64,000 nucleotides of DNA from Nematostella vectensis (taxonomy: Eukaryota > Cnidaria > Anthozoa > Actiniaria > Edwardsiidae), in the NCBI RefSeq assembly GCF_932526225.1, contig NC_064037.1, positions 10,956,203-11,020,202 on the forward strand, read 5' to 3'. Positions 11,801-23,367 of the stretch are shown here, piece by piece. The notes under the pieces were generated by a model. That model was given only the letters and a program-made list of their open reading frames with translations, had not been told where the DNA came from and did no database searches. Every line of letters starts with the position of its first letter. The first letter of the stretch is position 1. The position numbers and the translations under genes were made by a program.

Positions 11801-14800
11801 TTGAAGCTCTATCAGTGAAAACCTAGTCTTACCTGGCGTGGCTCCTTGAAGCTCTATTTATTGTAAACCTAGTCTTAACTGGCGTGGCCCCTTGAAGCTC
11901 TATCAGTGAAAACCTAGTTTTATCTGGCGTGGCCCCTTGAAGCTCTATCAGTGTAAACCTAGTCTTAACTGGCGTGGCTCCTTGAAGCCCTATTCGATGA
12001 AAACCTAGTATTCACTGGGGTGGCCCCTTGAAGCTCTATTTAGTGCAAACCTAGTATTAACTGGCTTGGCCCCTTGAAGCCTTATTTAGTGAAAACCTAG
12101 TCTTAACTAGCATGGCTCCTTGAAGCCCTATTTAGTGTAAACCTAGTCTTAACTGGCATGGCCCCTTGAAGCATTATTTAGTGAAAACCTAGTCTTAACT
12201 GGCATGGCCCTTTGAAGCCCTATTTATTGTAAACCTAGTCTTACCAGGCATGGTCCGTCCACCCCCAGCCCTACTCAGGGTCAGATAACGCGCCACCTCA
12301 TTCCGTCTCATGATCAGCGCACGCTTCTCGTGTAGCAGAGCAGGGACGCCTATTGTGTGACCAGACTTCATGTAATACAACAGGCCCGTGTCAATTCCGT
12401 GACGGTAGCGGTCGCTTAGCAACAGTGTGTAGAGGATAACCTGCGCACGGTGCTCCACAGATCCTATGAAAAAAACATCATTATGAATAAACTAAGCATG
12501 CTTCTGACAATCAAGCGAAATTACTTAAAAGGCCTGCGGTGGCCATTACTGCTTTCGCTGTTTGTACACCATGCTGAATGATTCTGTAATGTTGCTCATT
12601 GATTTTCCTGAGTTATATTTTCTAATTATTATGCTCTAGTATCATTAAGTAATACATAATAGGTGACAAACTTTACCAAGCTTAGAAAAGAGTTTGCCAG
12701 TCTTGAGCTCAAGTGGTACTGAAGCTGTGGTCAGATGATTATCCATGCCTGGGCGATGTCTCCTGCTCATGGGGCGGCGGTCAATTTTAACCTCCACAGT
12801 GGCATCAACCTTACCTGTGGTAACAAGAATGATAATTTTGATGATGATGAATGTTGGTGATTTTGATGAGGAGGATAATAATGATTACTGGTGATTGTTG
12901 GTGATGATTGTTGATGATTATGATTGTAGTGAAAACTATGCCTAATGATAGATGTTATGTTTTAAGTCCTTTAGACCTTTTAAGTCTTTAAGAACTGTTT
13001 CAAAAAGTTTTCAAGAAGGCAACAATTCATAGTGACTTGAGATATTTTTTACTCTCATGAAGACCTACCTTTCAATCCAAACCTTGGAGACCAGACATTC
13101 TCTTCGATGTCCCTGAGCTGTGACACACACACGCTCGGCATCTCAGTGCCTCCTGTGTCACATGATCCATCCTTATAATCCATGGTACTCAGATCAGGGT
13201 CGGGAAGATCACACACATAGCGCCACGCCCACTCACTAAAGGCAGGCAACAACTCCTTCACCTGCGGAAATATAACACCACATATTGTGGAAAATACTGT
13301 AATAATGGACACTTGTTAAAGTTTAGAGTGGGATCTTGGATGATAAAATAAAGAGGCTTTTGCCTTAAATCTAGGAGGACACTACATGTGTGTGTGTGTC
13401 GAACATTACCTTGTTTAGTGCATCGCACTCTGTCATTCCAAGCCCATAAAATCCATCCAAATATGTGAACTGTTCCAGCAATCCTTGCACAGCACAGAGC
13501 AAGGCATCATGTGAGAAATCTAGATGTAAACAAAATTGACAACCAGTCCATAAAAAGAGTGTTGTTGTAATATTATTTGGTCATCTTTGCTCCAAGCCAC
13601 CCTTCCTTTAAGCATTTTTTTTCACAAAAAATGCATGCAAGATGTATCAGGGGTTCCATTAGGCCCTGGCAGCTATTTCCCACCGAGCGCCGGCTACTTT
13701 TTTGAAAAATTCGACTTAAGTTTTATTTGAACTTAAAAGATAAAATAACTTCCGCCCCCTACTTATCAATCTCCATCGCCTACTCTGAAAGTTAATAAAA
13801 GCCCTGTTTATACTGTTTACCCGCACTATGGAACAGGCCCATAGCCGAGGGGAACCTGTATATGACTGGAAGGAAAAATTGAGTACCATATTTAATTTAT
13901 CTTAAGGATAGTTATAAAGTAGGTTCACTAAATGGATTTCCCCTTCCCAAAAACTTCTCAATACAGACCTGTAAAATGTAAGAGGTCAATCATGCAGTGC
14001 CGTAGCAGGCCTCGAAATATTGGGGGGTCACAATACAGAAAGATTTTGGGGGTACAGCCATGCCCCTACTGGTCATTTCCTTATAATTTTTGAAAATATT
14101 GGGGGGACACATGCCCCCATCCCCTGCTACTGCCCTGACCATGACACGCAAGTGAGCAGTACTTACCGTTGGACTTCATGGCTCTGTCAAACAAGTCATG
14201 CAATAGTGTACCCATCAGCATGGCCTCATTCGCATCTTCTGTCCTGAACCGTTCATTTAGTATGCTCCTACGCAAGCAGCGTGTTGCTCCTGCAATGGTT
14301 GTCCCGGAGATGAGTGTGTCAGGGTGAACAATGATGTAGTTGTTAGCTGTGTTATCCAGGATGCAGACTCCAGAATTGATGTCAAAAACACCTGAAAAAG
14401 GTTGCAGGAAATGTGGCAACAAAAATATATGAAAATGATATTCATTATATCTCTTGGATTAATATCTGTTCCCTTCCCAGTACAATTGCACATGAAATTT
14501 AGTGAAATTAATAGCAGGATTGTGTGACTAATGTGTCAATGTCACGCAGGATTGTATGACTAATGTGTCAATGTCACAGCAGGATTGTGTGACTAATGCG
14601 TCAATGTCACAGCAGAATTGTGTGACTAATGTGTCAATGTGACAGCAGGATTGTGTGACTAATACACGAATTCAACAGCATGTGTGACTAGTGTGTAATG
14701 TGATAGCAGGATTGTGTGACCCATGCATTAATGTGACAGCATTTATGACTAGGCAGATTGTGTGACTAATATATCAGTGTCAAAGCAGGATTGTGTGACT

Positions 14801-17800
14801 AATACATGAATTCAACAGCATATGTGACTAGTGTGTAATGTGATAGCAGGAATATGTGACCCATGCATGAATGTGAGAACATTTGTGACTAGATGGATTG
14901 TGTGGCTAATGTGTCAATGTCACAGCAAGATTGTGTGACTCATGCATAAAAGTGTCAGGGGGATTGTGTGACTCATGCATAAGTGTGACAGGATGATTGT
15001 GTGACACAGGCATAAATGTGACAGCAGGATTGTGTGACTCAAGTGTGTATGTGACAGCATTATTGTGTGACTCACCCAATGAATGTGACAGCATTATTGT
15101 GTGACTCATACATGAATGAAACAGCAGGATTGTGTGACTAACACATGATTTTGACAGAAGGATTGTGTGACTCATGCATGAATGCAATAGCAGGATTGTG
15201 TGACTTATGCATAAATGCAATAGCATGATTGCATGACCTACCTGTGACATGTACTATATCTCCAGGCTCCACATCTGTTCCTTCCCAGTCTTCTCTCAGG
15301 TACACATATTTCTCATGGCTCACCGTCTCCTCAAACACGCGTAGCACCTTCTCAGACAGGCTTCTTCCATACCGCGCTGTGTCCCCTACCATCTCTCGAC
15401 GGTACACTTCCAGGACAAGAAGTCTACTGTAGGGGGTGGTGTAGGGAGAGTATGGGCTGGATTTGGACTGTATGCTTTTAGCAGCACTGAAACAAACATG
15501 CATTCACATTTACCTTTTTTAACTTTCTGTGATCTTTTATATGGTTTTCTTACACTGCATTCAATCTAATCAAATCTGTATGTGATCCTGCGAACTATTC
15601 AGATGCACACAAGCCATATTTGGAAAGAAGGAGGAACTCATTGTAATCAAGGAATTGAATGCTCATTTGCTAATTAAATTCCCTTTCAATTTTTTTACTG
15701 CAGGGAGCAAAGGTTTGTTGTTTCATATTTTTTTATCTCTTTATAGTTCCTGATTTAATGCAATGCAAATTAAGTAACAAAATTCATGTTTTAGATTCTT
15801 CACGTTTACAGCATGCATAACAACGCTTAAATACAACCCAGGCCTCCGTGGTTGTGTTGGAGTATCTCATACCTTCCTGGCATTTTACCAATTGGTGACC
15901 ATTCCACTCCATCCAGCAGTCCACCCAATTCTATCCCATCCATAAGACTGTCTTTAGAGGTCTCCAACAATGATTTTACAGGTGTTGTAAAACCCTGCTG
16001 AACACAATGTGATGGTTCTTTCCCTGGTGTGGCCTGATCATTGACAGTTGTATTGAGTTTAGTTGGGGTCAGAAGGGCAAGGTCTACTATCTTCTTTCTT
16101 TCGTAACTTCCTCCATCAACTTCTTTCTTCCTACTGGATAATGAACTGGACAACTGTGTAGCACCATGTTCTCCTTCCCAGAAATCGTCATCCCCAAAAG
16201 AGATATCCCCAAGGTCTAATGGCTTACTAGTCTCTGTGCTTTCCTCTGCACTATTGCAGGCAATGCCTGGCTGTTTATCGCTTCCCATCTCTTGATTCAT
16301 CATACTGACCCCATAACACTGTGCAATGTCCATGTCAATAGAATAACTTACTGATGTTGGGCTCATTGATGATTCATCAAGTTGACCAAAGAAAAGGTTG
16401 CTTTTAACATTTTCCTGAAGAAAAGAGCAGATAAAGACTTGATATCAAACTGAAAAAAAACAAATTGATACAATCTGGACAAGGTTGGAAATAAGCTCTG
16501 ATAGCATCAATGCTGTGACCTGAGCTTCTTCTTAGGTTAATAAAAAGTATCAATTCAACCTTACCTTTGTAGCAATGGACGGGGAAGAAGAAGTATTCTG
16601 TCTTTTTTTAGCTGGGGAAGTCCCTCCTTTAGAAGCTCTCCTCTTGAGTGACGTAATCTTGGATTTACTTATCTTGGCAGGGGCCAGGACTGTTATTTCT
16701 TGAGTGTCTTCTCGTACAGAACATGTATTAATTCCTGTGTTGTTTGAATTGTTCTCAAAGCATAGTTTGACAGAAGTTTTCTTCGTCTGTTCTGTTAAAA
16801 GTCCTTCTGATATGTTGTTTAATTTCTTAGATGGCTGTTCATCTAATTTATTTGTAGAAGTTTCACCAAATTTTACTTTAGATAAATCTTTTGTCTTGTT
16901 TTCAAAGGAAAGCTTGCGAGTTGAGGACGATTGAAAAGTCTTTCTCTGTGTCATATTTTTGGTCTTGTCATTTTTTGGTGACAGAGGTTTTTTCTTAACT
17001 TCATTTCCCCCAGTCCTCTCATTGCTCGGTTTTATTTGGGTAAAGCCTTTGATTGCCAGTGATTTGGCTTGTTCTCCTCTGATAGCAAGAACACTGTGGC
17101 ATGCCCCAGGGGAGGGGGTTGGGGGAATAATATCATCATCTGAATCTTCAAGGTTTATAACTTCTGTGATCTTTTGTACTATACTTTTTGTGCTGAAAGG
17201 CGTTTTGAATCTCGGCTCTAGAGCAACATCTCCCTTGGCAGATTTATAGGCATAAGTTATATTCTTTGCATCATCATTGCTTTCACATTGTTTCAAAACT
17301 CTTGTTTGGTTAGTCATCTGTGAGTCATTTTTACCATTACGCTCCTTGCCACTGCTGCTATCCTGCCCATCTTTGGGCTTTGCATCCTAAGCAACACAAC
17401 AAATAGTTTAGCCTACATAGCAAGTACAAGAGACATGGAAGAGAGAAAGAGAAGAAACCATGTACAAATGAGGAGAAGAGTGTGGCAAAAAGTGCCTGCT
17501 ACTGACTGACATATTTGTACCCTATGTCTCCTGCCTTATTCTGCAGGACACACAGCACTGATATGTCCAGAGGGGTCCAAGGGGTCCTGAACCCACCCTG
17601 TCCATAATAAGTTGTTTTTTTTTGTTTAATGAGGTTTGTTTCCAATACCTGCTTTCTTGGTTTGTCTTTCTTCAATTTCAAGCTTTTTCTCTCAACACCT
17701 TTGGAGAACATATTGTAAGTGAAAAATAGTATTCAAACAGTATGTTTATAATAAAAACAGACCTCACAGAGTTCTTCCTAATAAAGGAACATATCAAAGG

Positions 17801-19317
17801 TTTACATACTTTTTCTGGCTGAGCCAAAAGTAGAAAATAGCTGGTTGGCAGGTTCACCCTGTAGAAAGTAGCCATAACAGGAAAAATTATGATCGTATAA
17901 AAATAATAATGATAACAAAAAAATGATGCTAGTGCTGATAATGATAAAATGATGATTATGTTGATTATGGTGTTGGTGCAACAATAACCTGATTATGCAA
18001 TAACAGAATGATGACAATAAAATGATTATGTAATGATAAAAGGAGGACAATAAAATGATAATGTTAATGAAGATCAAATGATAGGGGTAGCGATGGGTAC
18101 CTTGAAATTTTAAAAGTCTTGAAAAATTTTTGTAGGGCAGCCACGTTCCCAGGATTGGCTGGGGGGGGGGGGGGTGCACCGTCATAGGTATCATATGGAA
18201 AAAGCATAATATTTGAAGATTCCTTGATAAGAAATGACCCAGTTTTTGGCCACTAAGGGGGTTTGCACTCGCACCCTGCCCACCTCCCTGTGTACGTGCC
18301 TGCAAAGTCTTGGAATCTCAGTGTTTCTTACGCAAGTCTCAGAGTCTCGATTTTTCAAAATTTTATGGGTTTGAGAGCCTGGTTTCTTTACTTCTACAGT
18401 CTCAGGGTCTCTGATTTTGTTTAACGTGTTCCGTTTTATTTGCATTTATTTGCCTGATTTGTAAGCCAATCAGACTCACAGCATAGAATAAAACATTTCA
18501 TTTGTATTGTGATTCTTTTGAGTGGCCATGTCGATTTTTATATTTTATTTCCAGAAAAAGAAAAAAACAACAATTCTCTAACAAGTATAATGTCATTATC
18601 GAGTCTCACACTTGCATATTTATCAAACTAAAAGCTGGGCTTTGTTTTTAAAATACCTTAAAAGCTCGGGCTTGGATTCTGAAATTTTATAAAAGTCTCG
18701 GGCACGGATTCTGAAACAAGGGTCTTCAGGCGCCTCGGCAAGTCTCAGACTTACCCATCCTCACCCTCACCCCCAGACCCGTACCCCCCCCCCCCCACCC
18801 CACAACGGCCAAAGGTCCACTTTCGGTTCCCAATGGACGTGCTATTTGTAGGCAAAACTAAAAAGCATAAGCTAGATCACTCTGGTAGGTAGCCGAATCT
18901 GACAATAAACATCCGGAAAAGAATAGTTAAGATTAGATGAGATAGGATTAAGTTCTTAGCCACTGATACAGTATACAACCTTGCTGAAGTATCCAGTGAT
19001 GGACTGCTGATTACTCGTGCTTTTCTCCTATTGAGTAAAGTATCTTAAATCACGAATTTAGTAAACACAAAACAAACCAACAAAATAGCAGTTTGTCTTC
19101 GTTTCTTTTGTTATATACAGAAGCGTGAATGTAATATAGTGGTAGATAATGCAGTTTAAGTATTGAAGCTAGCTAAAATTACAAGATCGTCTACTAGAAT
19201 TCATTCAAACGGCTGGAAAATATTTTGAAATTTAAGCTTATTTCAACTCACCTCGGATTTGCCATTGTTAGACTTTCCGCGTCCTTTTTGCAAACGTGAT
19301 TTGTTTATTCTACTCAT
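5883..19317 (-). CDS. DNA2: DNA2 nuclease-helicase (5'-complete, last exons not in window)
   Basis: DNA2 cuts 5' flaps in Okazaki-fragment maturation and resects DNA ends. Exons, 5' to 3': 19252-19317 (ATG at 19317), 17649-17698 (tentative), 16565-17386, 15873-16414, 15242-15486, 14167-14391, 13410-13519, 13069-13261, 12677-12814, 12245-12463, 10514-10966, 10222-10285, 9381-9644, 8891-9146, 8382-8510, 7421-7614, 6481-6716, 5883-6099. Phases agree from exon 2 onward; the exon 1 to 2 join does not fit and an exon may be missing. About 1,470 codons are visible. The first 450 or so are a Ser/Lys-rich low-complexity tail. Then come the OB-like region, the nuclease ([34 protein letters not shown]), the Fe-S cysteines ([11 protein letters not shown]), and the SF1 helicase: Walker [38 protein letters not shown]. 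Motifs V and VI would follow the donor at 5883 but are absent. Confidence 0.93.
6829..6856. repeat. (GTTTCA)n microsatellite
   Basis: Four to five copies of the hexamer GTTTCA in the DNA2 intron between 6717 and 7420. The rest of that intron is AT-rich and I see only a short (CA)n run near 7074. Confidence 0.8.
7801..8141. repeat. Cluster of TTCGGCACGGCA motifs in both orientations, possible MITE
   Basis: The 12-mer TGCCGTGCCGAA starts the region at about 7801, and its reverse complement TTCGGCACGGCA ends it at about 8130-8141. A further full copy lies near 7866 and shorter TTCGGCAC / GTGCCGAA forms near 7885 and 7963. It lies in the DNA2 intron between 7615 and 8381. Inverted ends suggest a small non-autonomous element; no target duplication was identified. 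Confidence 0.45.
8273..8408 (-). repeat. 68-bp tandem duplication containing the DNA2 exon 15 donor
   Basis: Two copies, 8273-8340 and 8341-8408, beginning GTTATGCAGGCTATATCATT. The second copy contains the last 27 bases of exon 15 and its donor (exon end at 8382, read on the minus strand). The first copy keeps the same exon-like end and the GTAAGG donor, so a decoy donor sits 68 bp downstream of the real one. Confidence 0.92.
9140..9330. repeat. Short degenerate repeats near DNA2 exon 14
   Basis: GTACCTCTAGTGGCCATTA and GTACCTCTAGCGGCCATTA occur about 38 bp apart, followed by similar CCGCTTTAT(G/A)GAGG pieces. This looks like a worn dispersed repeat in the DNA2 intron; no clear ends. Confidence 0.4.
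11667..12253 (-). repeat. 45-bp minisatellite spanning the DNA2 exon 10 donor
   Basis: About 13 copies of a 45-bp unit (CCTTGAAGCCCTATCAGTG followed by AAAACCTAGTCTTAACTGG and CGTGGC). The right-most unit overlaps the end of DNA2 exon 10 and its donor (exon end at 12245; minus-strand CCTG|GTAAGACTAG). Most units read GTTAAGACTAG at this place, but one near 11828 keeps CAG|GTAAGACTAG, a full donor consensus. Confidence 0.93.
12830..12930. repeat. Degenerate (GAT)n / (TGATGATTG)n repeat in DNA2 intron
   Basis: Imperfect GATGATGAT and GTTGGTGAT runs in the intron between 12815 and 13068. Low-complexity only. Confidence 0.7.
13990..14150. repeat. Dispersed G-run repeat, related to 44344-44470
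   Basis: GTAGCAGGCCTCGAAATATTGG, a G-run, CACAATACAGAAA, CAGCCATGCCCCT and CTTATAATTTTT occur in the same order here and at 44344-44470 in a TM9SF4 intron. It is a non-coding dispersed repeat; its ends were not defined. Confidence 0.6.
14510..15235. repeat. About 33-35-bp minisatellite in a DNA2 intron
   Basis: About 20 imperfect units built on GCAGGATTGTGTGACTAATG and TGTCAATGTCACA. It fills the intron between exon 6 (ends 14391) and exon 5 (starts 15242) and stops only a few bases before the exon 5 donor. The minus strand stays open through it (repeats of SHNPAVTFM), a result of unit length, not a gene. Confidence 0.93.
17880..18080. repeat. (ATGATAA)-type low-complexity tract
   Basis: Imperfect ATGATAATGATG repeats over about 200 bp in DNA2 intron 1. 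Confidence 0.75.
18083..18790. mobile_element. MITE family with AGGGGTAGCGATGGGTA ends (interrupted copy)
   Basis: The left end is AGGGGTAGCGATGGGTAC, and the right end carries CTTACCCATCCTCACCC, its degraded inverse. The body repeats AAGTCTTGGAATCTCAG-like text on 'gagtctc/agtctc' motifs. A second, more intact copy lies at 54045-54472. A G-run segment at 18130-18280 (GTCATAGGTATCATATGGAAAAAGC) resembles 23940-24120 and seems to be a separate insertion. Confidence 0.55.
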
Positions 19318-19714
19318 GATAGACTACCGGAGCCAGAGAAGTAGACACAAAGAGCTGCATTTGGCTGTATTTTTTAGATCGTGTACGAAAATCAAAAGAC
19401 AACTAAATCTCCCGCCAAAAGCCGCCATCTTGAAAAGACAGAGAGCACAGGAAACCCAAAGTTTGTAGTGCAAGGGCAGGAGGACAACAAGTTGTCGTCA
19501 AAAATTCAAGAAATTTTAAAATTCGCTGAAATATGCTTTGTTCGGTCATGCGAAATATGCGACGTGCTTCCTAATCCTTGGAAACGCAGATTTCTTGTTA
19601 GAAAACCACACATGCCGGTTGCAGTTTGGGAAAATAGAGTTTTTATCGATTTCTTTATGGGAGGGGGGGGGGCTTTATTACATTTATGTAGATACCACTG
19701 GAAGAGCTGGTAGC
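19318..19714. promoter_or_regulatory. Upstream region of DNA2
   Basis: The 400 bp before the DNA2 start. It contains GCCGCCATCTTG near 19422-19433, which resembles a YY1-type site often seen close to animal starts. An overlapping plus-strand frame (19381-19713) resembles nothing I know and ends in a G-run. Confidence 0.35.
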
Positions 19715-19893
19715 TTAACCCATTGACCCCTGGCTTTTTTTTAGCTGAATTTACAAAAAAACAGACTGAAAACAGATACCTCCCCCCCTATTCTGAGTTT
19801 TATACAGCCCGTCAAAGTCCGACTTTTCAAGCTTTCCAAGCTTTCCAACAGTGCTTTGCGGCCCCCACTTTTAATCCCTCGTCGTTGTGCGAC

Positions 19894-21148
19894 AGGAAGT
19901 TCACCTCCACGGTCTGAGTAGTTTTAGTTTTTTTCGGAGCCTTCCTACGGTTTAAATAAAGTTCCGAACCGCGTTGCGTTGTTGTTTTACTGCGTATGTG
20001 CCGCTTGTCTGCCTGGCGCTGTCTGGCGCTTGTCTCATTAGTTAGCGGTCTAACGGCTGTCGTCTCGACTGCGAAATGGCTTCCTTGTCACGACATACCT
20101 TACAAAGAGAGAAAAGAGATGAAACTCTGGCTAATTCTTCTGCCGCTAGCGTGTTGGGCACATGCGGACGGAAGTGAAATTACCGGAAGTAATTTCAAAG
20201 CGTGACGTCACCTTTTCAAAAACTCAACGGCAACAGAGCCACTAAATCTTCGAATATTGGCTTCGGCTCTGGACATCGTCAGATGTATATTATGTATGTA
20301 TATTATTTTCAAAACGAATTATAGGTCAATTTCAAGCTTTGTCCAGCTTGATGGCGAAAGAATCCCATGTCCAGAGGTCAAAGCTATGTATTCAAAGGCG
20401 TTCGAAGGAAAGGGAAACATCCCTGATATTCGCGAGCTTGGGAGGGTTCTTAAAAAGCTTTTTCCGAAAATTGTTAGAACTAGAAAAAGAGCATGGTGCG
20501 AGAAGCAAGAAGTTTACGCCAACATAACATATTTTTCGACAAACAAATTTAATAAAAGAGACTAGTAGAAACAAAGTGTACAAACTTACATGTTTTTATT
20601 TCAAGAGTTGTCTCAATCAAACATCGTAGGCGAGAGAAGCGGGGCTGGCGCGATTCGCTTATTAGTGTGCAAACGGAAGTAAAATTTCATTGATGCATCT
20701 ACTTCCGTCCGCATGTGCTTCGCATGAAACGGCAGAATAGCGGCAGAAAAACAAGGATTTGCGAGATGCTGTATTGTGGGGTTTAGAACGTGTTTCTTTG
20801 ATTCTTGACATGATCAAGTAAAAGAGCCACCTTTCTTCTAGTTTTGTACGAATTTTGGGCCGATAAATTTCAAAAAAAGGAATTTTTTCTGGCGTGTTTT
20901 CTAGTGCAGGTAAAAAGAGTTTCATCCCTTTTCTCTCTTTGTAAGGTATGTCGTGACAAGGAAGCCATTTCGCAGTCGAGACGACAGCCGTTAGACCGCT
21001 AACCAATGAGACAAGCGCCAGACAGCGCCAGGCAGACAAGCGGCACATACGCAGTAAAACAACAACGCATTGCGGTTCGGAACTTTATTTAAACCTTAGG
21101 AAGGCTCCGAAAAAAACTAAAACTACTCAGACCGTGGAGGTGAGCTCC
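19894..21148. mobile_element. 1.25-kb element with terminal inverted repeats of 200 bp or more
   Basis: The left arm (19894 to about 20200) and the right arm (about 20690-21148) are reverse complements, starting at TCACCTCCACGGTCTGAGTA and running through TGCCGCTTGTCTGCCTGGCG and CACGACATACCTTACAAAG. A central section of about 490 bp contains the small ORF at 20257-20565. Each arm encodes the same inward-facing peptide start (MCRLSAWRCLALVSLVS). Target duplication not resolved. Confidence 0.85.
20257..20565 (+). CDS. Small ORF with RFX-type winged-helix-like segment, inside the inverted-repeat element
   Basis: A 102-codon frame in the unique centre of the inverted-repeat element. Residues about 30-90 contain LDGERIPCPEVKAMY, IPDIRELGRVLKKLFP and KIVRTRKRAW followed by YANITYF. 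The order 'P..x(V/L)...Y', 'xLG+.L+.LFP' and 'R+R..(K)Y..Y' resembles the RFX DNA-binding winged helix (as in RFX1-8 and ARID2). That is recognition by eye, not a search result. The start is uncertain because the frame may be joined by splicing to the arm peptide. It might be a DNA-binding accessory protein of the element, or a host exon fragment it captured. Confidence 0.4.
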   Translation: MASALDIVRCILCMYIIFKTNYRSISSFVQLDGERIPCPEVKAMYSKAFEGKGNIPDIRELGRVLKKLFPKIVRTRKRAWCEKQEVYANITYFSTNKFNKRD

Positions 21149-21846
21149 CTGTGGTTGTGCTGAAGCGAGCACAAGTTGATGGTTGCTTGTATTTTTCATC
21201 AAAAATACAGCTATGAGCATATTAGGAGAGTGTCTCAGGACATCATGAAGTCTTTTGGGGCATAATTGAGTGCTTTGCTTATGGATATTTGCAAGCAAAG
21301 GTGGATACATGATGATTTTTTCTTGTTTGGCTTTGCCTGGATGAAAAAATAATTTTCTAATGAATCACCACAGCTCTCCTAAATGCTGTCTTTTCTGAAA
21401 CCAAATTGATTCCAAAATTGTTTACACTGCTATTCTGGGTCTGTATGACCTGGAATTGATTTGTTTGGCTGTGGTGTGAAAAGATTATTAAAAAAAACCA
21501 TCTGACTTTGGGGAGAGGAGTGTTGACTGGCCCTCCCCTCGTGAAGTTCCCCTGGATCTCCCAGAATGCTTTGCAATACGTAAAGACATCTTCGTGGTTG
21601 TACAATCCTTCAAGGAGTGGACATTGTGTTTTGAGGCCATGGAAATGTACCTGGAGGATCAGAATAAAGGTATCTATTTGTGTCTTGAGCTGTGTTTGCT
21701 GATCTCTCTCCCTTGTGTGGTATTTTGAGCGTTTTATCGAGAGGGGTGATTCTTCTTTTCTCTCCTTGTTCGATTTAAGATTTGTCAAAGAACCTGTGCT
21801 ATTATTTGGCTTAAGAGTAGATGCCAACACCTTGGTTGGATGCATA

Positions 21847-22007
21847 TGTTGTGGTTTGAAATGCTTCTTGGTTTGAAAATGTTAAAACCAGTTTGAAAAA
21901 AATTCAAACCAAGAAGCATTTCAAACCACAACAAATGTGGCATGGTTTGAATTTTTTTCAAACTGGTTTTAACAATTTCAAACCAAGAAGCATTTCAAAC
22001 CACAACA
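21847..22007. mobile_element. 161-bp hairpin MITE (copy 1)
   Basis: Starts TGTTGTGGTTTGAAATGC and ends GCATTTCAAACCACAACA, a nearly perfect foldback with internal AAACCAGTTTGAAAAAAATT in both senses. A near-identical copy lies at 48126-48285. Confidence 0.92.
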
Positions 22008-22147
22008 CATATCTGCAAGACCATTTATCCCTTAGACTGATACCTGAGTATCTTCATCTTGTTGTGTTTATTTTGCATTTATGAATTTCTTGGGTTGTGG
22101 GTACTTCCCAAAGCCGGTACAGGCCGGTTGAGGGGTCAATGTGTTGA

Positions 22148-23367
22148 TCTGGTATAAAATCTTTTTTTCGCATCACAGAAAATGTACTGTGAATTAATTT
22201 AACTCTAATCTTTAATTCAATTGTACAAAACTGACCATCAAGTTATTCTATTTTATTACAAAATATTTCAACATTTTATTGTGTAAAAACCTGGATAATA
22301 ACAGTTTGAGTGTGTAGCCTAAAACTCTACTATTCTCTAATTTTTATTCTACAAAAAGAACAGACAACTATTTCATAAATTTCTGGCAAATTATTTCTTG
22401 ATTAACCTTTTCTGACAGTCCACATGTTACTCCAATACCTATGAAATTTGGTGCTGGTGCTGTGTAAAGACAGAGATACATAGTATATACAATTTGATAA
22501 GGGGGATACAGTTTTGCATGCATAATAGTAGATTTTAAGCCACATTGTCACCAGTTTACTTCCGCAGGGCCAATAAAAACCTCAAACAACAAGGGACAAA
22601 AGATTTTATTGGAATCTGAACAATTTAACAGACCATCTGCTCTTAATTATTAGTCACATCCACAAAGAAACTTGCAAAATACACACTGCTTAATTACAAT
22701 TTTGGATTATTTGTTGCGTTTTCCATTAAAAATCACCAGAGATTGTTACATAATGGACCAGAAATAAACTGGTGACAATGCAGCTTATAATGAAAACACA
22801 GTGGAACCTGGATTTTACAATAACCTCAATGTTATGATGAGGTTCCTTTTCCTCAGCAAAAATACAGTGAAATACTGTAGATTAGAAATTACCTCAATCT
22901 AACAATATTGTATACAACAATATTCTCGATTTTACGATACAAATCTGCTCTCCCAAGCGTAATTTTGACCTCGATACAACAATATTACTGATGTTTTCTA
23001 TCACTGAGCAGGGGGAAAAGCTCAAGATACCACACACGTACAATACAGTTGGAACCCACTGACAAGGAACCAGAACCTGAAGACAAGATATCGGTTATTG
23101 ATTGAACCAGAAATGCTGAGCCCTTTACATGCCGCCTTGGAATATGTGAGGGCATTAACTTTCTGATTGCATGTACCTTGGCACTGGGTGCAGTACAGTT
23201 ATGTAATAAAGACAAATGGTTACAAGAGCCTCTATTTACTAAAAATGCAACTGGCCCCAAGGAGAACTCTACAGAAAATGAGTTCTTACTGAATTATAGA
23301 TAACTGTCTAATTTTTCACCCAATTAGCATCCATAACATTTTAACAAATCTTGATTCTACAGTTTTA
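22148..23367. other. Spacer and probable syntaxin 3' UTR
   Basis: AT-rich and without recognisable exons. On the minus strand a candidate AATAAA lies at 22605-22610 (plus TTTATT), about 760 bp after the syntaxin stop. ORFs in this stretch are short and antisense. Confidence 0.45.

Larger units (their letters stand above)
19715..22147. mobile_element. TTAA-type (piggyBac-like) element carrying nested insertions
   Basis: The left end is TTAACCCATTGACCCCTGG. The right end, about 22128-22147, is GAGGGGTCAATGTGTTGA, which is the inverse of the left end with the final TTAA changed. The segment after the left end (AACAGACTGAAAACAGATACC, CCTATTC, TTTCCAACAGTGCTTTGCGG) is shared with the TTAA element at 56729. 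Inside lie the inverted-repeat element 19894-21148 and the hairpin 21847-22007. No transposase is seen. Confidence 0.6.

Noticed and set aside
14906-15250. ORF with SHNPAVTFM repeats
   Set aside because: It lies entirely in a minisatellite between two DNA2 exons.
19381-19713. Plus-strand gene divergent from DNA2
   Set aside because: The 110-codon frame has no recognisable domain, no clear splice partners and ends in a G-run next to a TTAA element.
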